DNA of 5,334 nucleotides from the NCBI GenBank assembly GCA_023266795.1, contig JAHFPI010000032.1:1-5334 (forward strand). Direction: 5' to 3'. Below the pieces are notes generated by a model. That model was not told the DNA's origin and searched no databases. It worked only from the letters and a program-made list of their open reading frames with translations. Below are positions 1-5,334 of this stretch, in pieces. Source of the stretch: Rhodospirillales bacterium (GTDB lineage: Bacteria; Pseudomonadota; Alphaproteobacteria; Micavibrionales; UBA2020). Positions within the stretch are counted from its first letter, which is position 1, and every line of letters begins with the position of its first letter. The position numbers and the translations under genes were made by a program.

Positions 1-763
1 GGTTGTCAGCCTTTTCCGCAGCCATTTCAATATTCAGCTGGTGCATGAAGATGCCGGCGCCCTTTTTCTGGAGCGGCTGAAAGGCATCACCGACCCTGAA
101 CAGAAGAGAAAAATTATCGGTAAAACGTTCATCGACGTTTTTGAAGGCGCACTGGAAAAAACAGGCACAGCGGCGTTTTTGGCGCAAGGGACGCTTTATC
201 CCGATGTCATTGAAAGCGTTTCGCATACGGGTGCGCCGTCCTCCACCATCAAATCGCATCACAATGTCGGCGGCCTGCCGGAGAAAATGAATTTCCGGCT
301 GATCGAACCGCTCCGTGCCCTGTTCAAGGATGAAGTGCGGGCGCTGGGCCTGCATCTTGGCATCCCGAAGAAATTCATCAACCGCCACCCCTTCCCCGGC
401 CCCGGCCTTGCTATCCGCATTCCGGGCGAGGTCACCCCGGAACGCATTTCCATCCTGCAAAAAACCGATGCAATTTTTATCGAGGAGCTGCACAGCGTGA
501 ATCTTTATGAGGCTACATGGCAGGCCTTCGCCGTGCTGCTGCCGGTACGCACCGTCGGCGTCATGGGGGATGGCCGTACCTATGACCATGTGCTGGCGCT
601 CCGCGCCGTCACCTCGGTGGACGGCATGACCGCCGATTACGCCGCCCTGCCGCACGAATTTCTGGGCCGTGTGGCGGTACGCATCGTCAATGAAGTAAAA
701 GGCATCAACCGCGTCGTCTATGACATCACTTCAAAACCGCCGGGAACGATTGAGTGGGAATAA
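1..763 (+). CDS. guaA: GMP synthase (glutamine-hydrolysing), C-terminal part, cut by the left edge
   Basis: GuaA makes GMP from XMP, ATP and glutamine, the last step of guanine nucleotide synthesis in the cytosol. The reading frame is open from base 2 and gives 253 residues ending in IEWE, the usual GuaA C-terminus. The family is about 520 residues, so the N-terminal class I glutamine amidotransferase domain and the P-loop of the ATP pyrophosphatase domain lie outside the window. What remains is the end of the ATP pyrophosphatase domain (TDPEQKRKIIG, then KSHHNVGGLP at 251-280) and the whole C-terminal dimerisation domain (RHPFPGPGLAIR at 383-418, then GVMGDGRTYD and FLGRV). These are near-identical to the E. 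coli protein as I recall it. A GTG at 41 is an internal valine, not a start. The gene converges on ahcY. No terminator is visible after the stop. Identification is secure. Confidence 0.97.
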   Translation, partial: VVSLFRSHFNIQLVHEDAGALFLERLKGITDPEQKRKIIGKTFIDVFEGALEKTGTAAFLAQGTLYPDVIESVSHTGAPSSTIKSHHNVGGLPEKMNFRLIEPLRALFKDEVRALGLHLGIPKKFINRHPFPGPGLAIRIPGEVTPERISILQKTDAIFIEELHSVNLYEATWQAFAVLLPVRTVGVMGDGRTYDHVLALRAVTSVDGMTADYAALPHEFLGRVAVRIVNEVKGINRVVYDITSKPPGTIEWE

Positions 764-772
764 CGCCTCGCC

Positions 773-2089
773 TTAATACCGGTAATGCCCCGGCTTGAAC
801 GGCCCTTCGCTCGCGATCCCCAGATAATCCGCCTGTTTTTCCGTAAGTTTTGTCAGGTGGACGCCCAGTTTATCGAGGTGCAGCCGCGCCACTTTTTCAT
901 CAAGATGCTTCGGCAGGATATAAACCTTGTTCTGGTAGTTTTTGTGGTGCGTCCACAGCTCGATCTGCGCCAACACCTGATTGGTGAAGGACGCGCTCAT
1001 GACAAAACTCGGATGGCCGGTCGCGCAGCCGAGATTCACCAGCCGCCCTTTGGCCAGCACGATCAGGCGTTTGCCGTCGGGAAAAATTACTTCATCGACC
1101 TGCGGCTTCACTTCTTCCCACTTGTAATTCTTGAGCGACTCGATCTGGATTTCACTGTCGAAGTGGCCGATGTTGGCGACGATCGCGCGGTCCTTCATCT
1201 TGCGCATATGCTCCAGCGTAATGATGTCGATGTTGCCGGTCGCCGTCACAAAAATATCGCCCTGCGCCGCCGCTTCGTCCATCGTCACGACCTGATAGCC
1301 TTCCATCGCCGCCTGCAAAGCGCAGATCGGGTCTATTTCCGTCACCATCACCCGCGCGCCCTGGCTGCGCAGGCTCGCCGCCGAGCCTTTGCCCACGTCG
1401 CCATAGCCGCAGACCACGGCGACTTTGCCGGCCACCATCACATCGGTGGCGCGCTTGATGCCGTCCACAAGGCTTTCACGGCAACCGTAAAGGTTGTCGA
1501 ACTTCGATTTGGTCACGCTGTCATTGACGTTGATCGCCGGAACTTTCAGCAGGCCCTTTTTCTCCATCTCGTACAGGCGGTGCACGCCGGTGGTCGTTTC
1601 TTCGGACAGGCCCTTCACGTTCTTCAGCATCTCCGGATATTTGTCGTGCATGATCGCCGTCACATCGCCGCCGTCATCCAGAATCATGTTCGGCGTCCAG
1701 CCGTTGGGGCCGCGCAGCGTCTGTTCGATGCACCACCAGAATTCCTCTTCCGTCTCGCCCTTCCAGGCGAAAACAGGGATGCCCTTCGCGGCGATGGCCG
1801 ATGCCGCATGATCCTGCGTCGAAAAAATGTTGCAGGACGACCAGCGCACTTCCGCACCCAGCTCGACCAGCGTCTCGATCAGCACCGCCGTCTGGATAGT
1901 CATGTGCAGGCAGCCGACGACCCGCGCGCCCTTCAGGGGATGCTTGTTTTTAAATTCATGGCGCAGCGCCATCAGCCCCGGCATTTCCGTTTCGGCAATG
2001 GCGATTTCTTTCCGCCCCCATTCCGCGAGGGAAAGATCTTTTACTTTGAAGTCGCCGGATGCGAGTGTCTTGGTTTGCGCCATGGCCAT
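773..2089 (-). CDS. ahcY: Adenosylhomocysteinase (S-adenosyl-L-homocysteine hydrolase)
   Basis: AhcY splits S-adenosylhomocysteine into adenosine and homocysteine, using bound NAD, and so removes the product inhibitor of methyltransferases. The 438-residue protein is complete. Visible family features are HMTIQTA (62-68), SSCNIFSTQDHAAS (84-97), DDGGD (138-142), EETTTGV (163-169), the substrate-site stretch TKSKFDNLYGC (193-203), the NAD-binding loop GYGDVGKG (228-235), NIGHFD (306-311), GHPSFVMS (358-365) and the C-terminal KPGHYRY, whose Lys and Tyr reach the NAD of a neighbouring subunit in known structures. It lacks the roughly 40-residue insertion that many proteobacterial AhcY proteins carry between DDGGD and EETTTGV. 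Two ATGs lie close together; the first is favoured because AGGAG sits 6 bases before it. It is last in the minus-strand block, 66 bases after ptsI, and may also have its own promoter there. Confidence 0.98.
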   Translation of the reverse strand: MAMAQTKTLASGDFKVKDLSLAEWGRKEIAIAETEMPGLMALRHEFKNKHPLKGARVVGCLHMTIQTAVLIETLVELGAEVRWSSCNIFSTQDHAASAIAAKGIPVFAWKGETEEEFWWCIEQTLRGPNGWTPNMILDDGGDVTAIMHDKYPEMLKNVKGLSEETTTGVHRLYEMEKKGLLKVPAINVNDSVTKSKFDNLYGCRESLVDGIKRATDVMVAGKVAVVCGYGDVGKGSAASLRSQGARVMVTEIDPICALQAAMEGYQVVTMDEAAAQGDIFVTATGNIDIITLEHMRKMKDRAIVANIGHFDSEIQIESLKNYKWEEVKPQVDEVIFPDGKRLIVLAKGRLVNLGCATGHPSFVMSASFTNQVLAQIELWTHHKNYQNKVYILPKHLDEKVARLHLDKLGVHLTKLTEKQADYLGIASEGPFKPGHYRY

Positions 2090-2095
2090 TGCTTG

Positions 2096-2100
2096 CTCCT
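2096..2100 (-). promoter_or_regulatory. Ribosome binding site of ahcY
   Basis: On the minus strand AGGAG is followed by a 6-base spacer and the ATG at 2089. The second in-frame ATG (2083) would be 12 bases away, so this site favours the first ATG as the start. Confidence 0.7.
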
Positions 2101-2118
2101 GTTAATTAAACTGCCCTT

Positions 2119-2146
2119 AAAATAAGGAAAAATGGCGATTTGTCCA
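2119..2146 (-). promoter_or_regulatory. Candidate sigma-70-type promoter for ahcY
   Basis: In the gap between the ptsI stop and ahcY the minus strand reads TGGACA (2146-2141, five of six matches to TTGACA), a 16-base spacer, then TATTTT (2124-2119, four of six matches to TATAAT). Transcription would start near 2112 and leave a leader of some 23 bases holding the AGGAG site. The stretch is the most AT-rich in its surroundings. This is a match by eye only; alphaproteobacterial promoters often diverge from this consensus, so it is tentative. Confidence 0.3.
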
Positions 2147-2155
2147 GCAGTCTTG

Positions 2156-3934
2156 TCAGGGCCTGAAACTGTTGACAATCTGGATAATCCGGTCGGGATC
2201 GTACTGATCCAGCACATGGCGGGCGTGTTCGGCGGCGCGTGCGGCAGTCAGGGCGCGGACGCGCTGTTTGATGCGCGGCAGACTGGCAAAGCCCAGCGAC
2301 ATTTCGCGGATGCCGAGGCCGATCAGCAGGGCGGTGAATTTCGGATCCGCCGCCATTTCCCCGCAGATGGTGACCGGAATGCCCGCCCGCAGGCCGGCCT
2401 GAATGGAGAACTCCATCAGGCGCAGCACGGCGGGATTGAGCGGGTTGAACAGCGCCGCCACCTGATCGTTGCTGCGGTCGATCGCCACGGTGTACTGGAT
2501 AAGATCATTGGTGCCGAGCGCAAAAAAATCCGATACCGCCGCCAGCGAATCCGCCGACAGCGCCGCCGCCGGAATCTCGATCATCGTGCCCAGCGGCGGC
2601 AGCGTTTCCGCCACCGGCACTCTGTCTTTTTTCAGCTCGGCATAACATTCCTCGAGAATTTTGCGGGCCTGCTCCACCTCCGCCGCCAGCGTCACCATCG
2701 GCAGCAGGATTTTTACGGGGCCAAAGTACCCGGCGCGCAGTACCGCGCGAAACTGGTCGCGCAGCAAATGCGGCTGCTTCAGCGACAGGCGGATGGCACG
2801 CAGCCCCAGCGCCGGATTGGCCGCATCGGCCATATAAGCGCCGACCGAGCGGGCCAGCTTGTCGCCGCCAATATCGAGCGTGCGGAAGGTAACCGGCTCT
2901 CCCTTCATAGCACGCACCACCTCGACGACGGCCTCGAACTGCTCGTCCTCCGTAGGCAGTGTATCGCGGTTCATGAACATGAATTCAGTGCGGAACAGGC
3001 CGATTCCCCTGCCTCCCGACGCCTGAAGGTTTTCCAGCTCGCGCGGCATCTCCAGATTGGCCCGCAGCACGATCTCCACGCCGTCCATCGTCACGGCGGG
3101 CAATTGCACCAGTTTGTTCAACGCCGCCCTGTCCTGACGGAGAGTCCGGAGTTTCTGCTCGTAAAATCTCTGGGTGGCCGCCGTCGGGTTCAGCACCAGC
3201 TTGCCGTCGATGCCGTCGACAATTGCCATCGCGCCGTTGTGCAGGCTCTCCAGCAGCGCCGGGTTCAGCCCGAGCACCGCCGGCAGCCCCATGCTCCGCG
3301 CCACCACCGCCGTATGCCCCGTAACGCCGCCATGTACCGTGGCGATGCCGGCAAACCTGCGCGGATCGAGCAGCACCGTTTCCGCCGGTGAAATTTCCTG
3401 CGCCAGTACAATCCCGCCCAGCGGCACATCGCTTAAGGAGAGGTACGGCACATTCATCAGAATGCGGATCAGCCGGTAACCCACGGCCTGCACATCCTCG
3501 CTGCGCGCGGCGATATAAGGGTCTTTAAGCTGCTGGAACTGTCCGGCGATGACAGAAACCTCCCGCGCCACAGCGCCTTCTGCATTCAGACATTCCTTTA
3601 AAATTCTTTGCCGCGCCCCCCTGACCAGGCGGGAGCCGGACAACATGGCCTGATGCGCCTCTAATAAAAAACCGATTTCCTCCGCTGCGGCGACCGGCAA
3701 TACGGCGGATTTTTCCCTCAGGACTGAAATTTCCTGCCGCGCCCGCGCCACCGCCTGATCGAAACGGCGCGCTTCCGCTTCTGTCTCGTCAGGAGACACG
3801 GCGTATTCAGGCGCCGAAGGATGTTCGATCTGCACCAGATAAGCGGGGCCGACGGCGATGCCGTGCGAGACACCGAGGCCGGTCAGGACGATTTCCCCCG
3901 CGATTTCCTTGCCGCCGCTGTCAGGCATGCTCAT
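2156..3934 (-). CDS. ptsI: PTS Enzyme I (phosphoenolpyruvate-protein phosphotransferase)
   Basis: Enzyme I autophosphorylates from phosphoenolpyruvate and hands the phosphate to HPr. The 592-residue protein has the full Enzyme I layout: an N-terminal HPr-binding domain (about 18-145), the swivelling phosphohistidine domain with GGVTGHTAVVAR (active His207), and a C-terminal PEP-binding barrel with GLFRTEFMFM (312-321), RTLDIGGDK (351-359), MIEIPAAAL (451-459), FALGTNDLIQYT (471-482) and CGEMAADP (524-531). There is no N-terminal GAF domain, so it is the ptsI type and not the longer nitrogen-type PtsP, although some annotators use ptsP for it. The residue before the active His is Gly where Ser is usual. 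Start choice: the ATG at 3934 overlaps the ptsH stop as ATGA but has GAGGA directly against it; the ATG two codons later (3928) has the same GAGGA at 6 bases and is the likelier start, giving 590 residues. Confidence 0.96.
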   Translation of the reverse strand: MSMPDSGGKEIAGEIVLTGLGVSHGIAVGPAYLVQIEHPSAPEYAVSPDETEAEARRFDQAVARARQEISVLREKSAVLPVAAAEEIGFLLEAHQAMLSGSRLVRGARQRILKECLNAEGAVAREVSVIAGQFQQLKDPYIAARSEDVQAVGYRLIRILMNVPYLSLSDVPLGGIVLAQEISPAETVLLDPRRFAGIATVHGGVTGHTAVVARSMGLPAVLGLNPALLESLHNGAMAIVDGIDGKLVLNPTAATQRFYEQKLRTLRQDRAALNKLVQLPAVTMDGVEIVLRANLEMPRELENLQASGGRGIGLFRTEFMFMNRDTLPTEDEQFEAVVEVVRAMKGEPVTFRTLDIGGDKLARSVGAYMADAANPALGLRAIRLSLKQPHLLRDQFRAVLRAGYFGPVKILLPMVTLAAEVEQARKILEECYAELKKDRVPVAETLPPLGTMIEIPAAALSADSLAAVSDFFALGTNDLIQYTVAIDRSNDQVAALFNPLNPAVLRLMEFSIQAGLRAGIPVTICGEMAADPKFTALLIGLGIREMSLGFASLPRIKQRVRALTAARAAEHARHVLDQYDPDRIIQIVNSFRP

Positions 3935-4206
3935 TCCTCATCAAAGCGGCGCTCGACCAGATTCACCAGCTCCCGCAGGGCGACGACGGCGTTTTCCCCT
4001 TTGACGGCGATGCGGATGCGCGTATTCATGCTTGCGGACAGCATCAGCAGCCCCATGATGGAAGAACCGCAGACGGACATATCGTCCTTGATCACGATTA
4101 CGTCCGCTTTCAGGGTTTCCACCAGCTTGACAAACTTGGCCGCCGCCCGCGCATGCAGGCCGCGCTTGTTGGTAATCAGCACCGTTTTTTCAAGAGGGAG
4201 CGTCAT
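3931..4206 (-). CDS. ptsH: HPr, phosphocarrier protein of the PTS
   Basis: HPr is the small cytosolic carrier that takes phosphate from Enzyme I and gives it to EIIA. The 91-residue protein matches the family in length. NKRGLHARAAAKF carries the phosphoryl-accepting His18 followed by the conserved Arg20. GSSIMGLLML carries Ser49, which lies 31 residues after the histidine, the same spacing as His15 and Ser46 in Firmicute HPr, and it precedes the IMG motif typical of HprK targets. With hprK in the same cluster, serine phosphorylation is a sound inference. It begins 8 bases after the EIIA stop and runs into ptsI. No purine-rich ribosome binding site is visible before its ATG; the bases just upstream read GATTCCGCGC. 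There is no better start downstream, because the conserved core begins at about residue 7. Translation is probably coupled to the EIIA gene. Confidence 0.97.
   Translation of the reverse strand: MTLPLEKTVLITNKRGLHARAAAKFVKLVETLKADVIVIKDDMSVCGSSIMGLLMLSASMNTRIRIAVKGENAVVALRELVNLVERRFDEE
3935..3939 (-). promoter_or_regulatory. Ribosome binding site of ptsI (decides the start)
   Basis: GAGGA on the minus strand lies inside the last codons of ptsH. It abuts the upstream ATG (3934), which is too close for normal initiation, and is 6 bases from the ATG at 3928. This argues for the shorter Enzyme I. Confidence 0.6.
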
Positions 4207-4214
4207 GCGCGGAA

Positions 4215-4616
4215 TCAGGAAGCGTTCAGCAGGGCAGAGGCGGCATGAATGTATTTGCGCCCGGCCTCCTGTCCGCTCAACGCCGCCTGTTGCAGGCTTT
4301 CCGTCTGCCGGACGGAGGCCAGCTTAATCAGCATCGGCAGATTGACCCCCGCCAGAGACTCGATTTTCTTGTCCTGCGTAATCGAAATCGCCAGATTGGA
4401 AGGCGTCCCGCCGAACATATCCGTCAGGATCAGTACGCCCTTGCCGGTGTCCACCGCCTTGACCTTTTTGATGATCTCCTGGCGCTTCGCCTCCATATCG
4501 TCCTCCGGCGCCATGCATACGGCCGCTATCTGCTTTTGCGGCCCGACGACATGCTCCATCACCGAAATGAATTCCTCCGCCAGCCGCCCGTGTGTCACCA
4601 AGACAAGACCGATCAT
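4215..4616 (-). CDS. manX: PTS EIIA component, mannose/fructose-type (ManX/PtsM family)
   Basis: This is a stand-alone EIIA domain of the mannose family, the last visible acceptor of the phosphorelay. The N-terminus IGLVLVTHG places the phosphorylated histidine at His9, equivalent to His10 of E. coli ManX. LILTDMFGGTPSN (62-74) is the second hallmark of the fold, and GVNLPMLIKL (90-99) the third. At 133 residues it is one EIIA domain with no EIIB fused to it. No EIIB, EIIC or EIID gene is in the window, so a regulatory role is more likely than sugar uptake; related alphaproteobacterial genes are also called ptsM. The start is well supported by AGGAGGG 7 bases upstream. It lies 41 bases after hprK and 8 bases before ptsH, in the same direction. 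The protein's regulatory target cannot be read from the sequence. Confidence 0.94.
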   Translation of the reverse strand: MIGLVLVTHGRLAEEFISVMEHVVGPQKQIAAVCMAPEDDMEAKRQEIIKKVKAVDTGKGVLILTDMFGGTPSNLAISITQDKKIESLAGVNLPMLIKLASVRQTESLQQAALSGQEAGRKYIHAASALLNAS

Positions 4617-4623
4617 TTTTTAT

Positions 4624-4630
4624 CCCTCCT
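4624..4630 (-). promoter_or_regulatory. Strong ribosome binding site of the EIIA gene
   Basis: AGGAGGG on the minus strand is followed by a 7-base AT-rich spacer (ATAAAAA) and the ATG at 4616. It is the best Shine-Dalgarno match in the window, so this gene may be translated more strongly than its neighbours. Confidence 0.8.
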
Positions 4631-4634
4631 AAAT

Positions 4635-4650
4635 AATGCCTGTTCGCATT
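4635..4650. repeat. Small inverted repeat between hprK and the EIIA gene
   Basis: AATGC and GCATT form a perfect 5-base-pair inverted repeat around a 6-base loop, in the 41-base gap and 4 bases before the EIIA ribosome binding site on the transcript. It is too weak, with too few GC pairs and no following U run, to be an intrinsic terminator. It might be a small operator or mRNA element, or chance. Confidence 0.3.
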
Positions 4651-4657
4651 TCATTCA

Positions 4658-5119
4658 TCATACCAAAATATCCGGTTTGTGCACCAGTTCTATCGCCTTG
4701 ATAATCTTGAACGGGGTGGAAGCGTCAAAAGCATGCAGTTCCAGCCGCGCGACGGCGACTCCCAGAATATCCACCGTTTCCCAGTCAGGCAGACGCGGCA
4801 CATCCTCCCGCAAAACGAGATCAACCACAAGCCGGAGCTGCGTCGGCGGCGCGACCGGATACCTCAGAAGCCCGACGCCCCTGACTTCCAGCAGCCCGCG
4901 TATCGTATCCACGGTATCCGCCATGACTTTATCCTGACGGCGCTCCAGCGCCACCTGATCGTCGCTAATCAGCATCCCGCCCATTTCAATCAGCCGGAAG
5001 GCGAGATCCGACTTGCCGCGCCCGGAAAAGCCGCGCAGCAGCACGGCGGAAGCCGGGAAATCATTCCCCTGCACCGCCACCGCCGACCCGTGAAGAATGG
5101 ATTTTCTCTGCTCCGTCAT
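4658..5119 (-). CDS. hprK: HPr kinase/phosphorylase, short alphaproteobacterial form
   Basis: HprK phosphorylates HPr on a serine with ATP and in the family also reverses this, linking the PTS to the metabolic state of the cell. The 153-residue protein is only the catalytic domain. Walker A is GFSGRGKS (30-37, Lys36); His10 in LHG, and the pair Asp53-Asp54 in ISDDQV, match conserved catalytic positions. The HprK signature region reads LEVRGVGLL (77-85). Firmicute HprK is about 310 residues, with an N-terminal domain and a longer C-terminal tail, both absent here. That shortness is usual for alphaproteobacterial homologues and is not a truncation of this gene. The ATG follows the chvG stop codon with no base between, and the ribosome binding site GGAGG lies inside the end of chvG, so the two are probably translationally coupled. 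Kinase function is a sound inference; phosphorylase activity is less sure. Confidence 0.94.
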   Translation of the reverse strand: MTEQRKSILHGSAVAVQGNDFPASAVLLRGFSGRGKSDLAFRLIEMGGMLISDDQVALERRQDKVMADTVDTIRGLLEVRGVGLLRYPVAPPTQLRLVVDLVLREDVPRLPDWETVDILGVAVARLELHAFDASTPFKIIKAIELVHKPDILV

Positions 5120-5334
5120 TTATGCCCCCTCCGCCGCCGGCAAAATAATGGTAATGCGGACGCCCCGATGGACGCCCTTCTCCGTTTTGATGTTACGGGC
5201 AAAAATAACGCCCCGGTGGACGCGAATGATCTGCCGCGAGATGCTGAGGCCGAGACCGGAATGCAGGCCGAACTTTTCCTGCTCCGGACGGGCGGAGTAA
5301 AACCGCTCGAAAATGGTCTCCAGCTTTCCCTCCG
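5120..5334 (-). CDS. chvG: Sensor histidine kinase, ChvG/ExoS type, C-terminal end, cut by the right edge
   Basis: The minus-strand frame is open from the window edge to a TAA at 5122-5120 and gives the last 70 residues of a histidine kinase ATPase domain. KLETIFERFY holds the F box (IFERFY, 5297-5314) and GLHSGLGLSISRQI holds the last G box (from 5269). The remainder, ending in RITIILPAAEGA, is the final strand of the fold. The spacing and wording of ERFYSARPEQ and SGLGLSISRQI recall ChvG/ExoS of rhizobia, and the position directly before hprK supports this, since chvI-chvG-hprK is a known alphaproteobacterial order. In that family the kinase is a membrane protein that senses envelope or acid stress and phosphorylates ChvI. 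The sensor domain, membrane segments and phospho-accepting histidine are outside the window. That it is a histidine kinase is near certain; the ChvG name rests mostly on context. Confidence 0.85.
   Translation of the reverse strand, partial: EGKLETIFERFYSARPEQEKFGLHSGLGLSISRQIIRVHRGVIFARNIKTEKGVHRGVRITIILPAAEGA
5125..5132 (-). promoter_or_regulatory. Ribosome binding site of hprK inside the chvG 3' end
   Basis: GGAGGGGG on the minus strand ends 5 bases before the hprK ATG; its GGAGG core is 8 bases away. It overlaps the last sense codons of the sensor kinase gene, which fits coupled translation of the two. Confidence 0.65.

Noticed and set aside
41..43. GTG at 41 as the start of a shorter gene
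   Set aside because: The frame is open to the window edge and the residues before it (HFNIQL) continue the GuaA alignment, so it is an internal valine codon.
785..2125. A 446-codon open frame on the plus strand across nearly all of ahcY
   Set aside because: It is antisense to an unmistakable full-length AhcY and its translation is rich in His, Arg and Gln with no recognisable domain. It is a by-product of GC-rich codon use.
2127..2146. Intrinsic terminator after ptsI
   Set aside because: On the transcript a UGG and a CCA flank eight bases and are followed by five U, but a three-pair stem is too weak.
2090..2155. SAH riboswitch upstream of ahcY
   Set aside because: Such riboswitches are known before ahcY in some Proteobacteria, but the 66-base gap is short and AT-rich and I see neither the conserved core nor paired GC-rich stems.
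2156..2166. Near-palindrome TCAGGGCCTGA at the ptsI stop codon
   Set aside because: It has five-base arms with one central base, lies mostly inside the coding end of ptsI and has no second copy or context to suggest an operator.
2132..3391. A 419-codon open frame on the plus strand opposite ptsI
   Set aside because: It is antisense to conserved Enzyme I motifs, with low-complexity Arg/His/Gln-rich translation and no family resemblance.
4245..4937. A 230-codon open frame on the plus strand opposite the EIIA gene and hprK
   Set aside because: It spans two well-supported genes on the other strand and shows no domain of its own. The same holds for the shorter frames at 3821-4327 and 5097-5300.

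Overview
The window looks like chromosomal DNA from an alphaproteobacterium of moderately high GC (high fifties percent by eye). This rests on gene order and protein type: a ChvG/ExoS-type sensor kinase followed by a short, catalytic-domain-only HPr kinase, a mannose-type EIIA, HPr, PTS Enzyme I and S-adenosylhomocysteine hydrolase is a known alphaproteobacterial arrangement. I cannot name a genus. No RNA gene, mobile element, CRISPR array or long repeat is visible, and coding density is close to total.

Layout. At the left, on the plus strand, is the 3' two-fifths or so of guaA (GMP synthetase), cut by the window edge. It converges, with only nine bases between the stop codons, on a long minus-strand block that reads right to left: chvG (3' end only, cut by the right edge), hprK, an EIIA gene (manX/ptsM), ptsH (HPr), ptsI (Enzyme I) and ahcY. 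Junctions are tight: the chvG stop codon abuts the hprK ATG; hprK to EIIA is 41 bases with a strong ribosome binding site; EIIA to ptsH is 8 bases; ptsH and ptsI overlap or nearly touch; ptsI to ahcY is 66 bases, where a candidate separate promoter can be seen.

How the genes work together. Enzyme I takes phosphate from phosphoenolpyruvate and passes it to HPr (His18), which passes it to the EIIA protein (His9). HprK can phosphorylate HPr on a serine (Ser49 here) using ATP and, in the family, remove it again. No EIIB or EIIC sugar permease is encoded here, so this is best read as a regulatory phosphorelay, sitting with an envelope-stress/acid-type two-component kinase (ChvG) and with the methyl-cycle enzyme AhcY. 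The catalytic residues I could check are all present, so the relay appears intact.

The system is recognisable rather than new. Points worth a second look are the choice of start for ptsI, the serine-to-glycine change beside the Enzyme I active histidine, the lack of a ribosome binding site before ptsH, the insertion-free AhcY, and the meaning of the conserved linkage between PTS relay, ChvG and AhcY.
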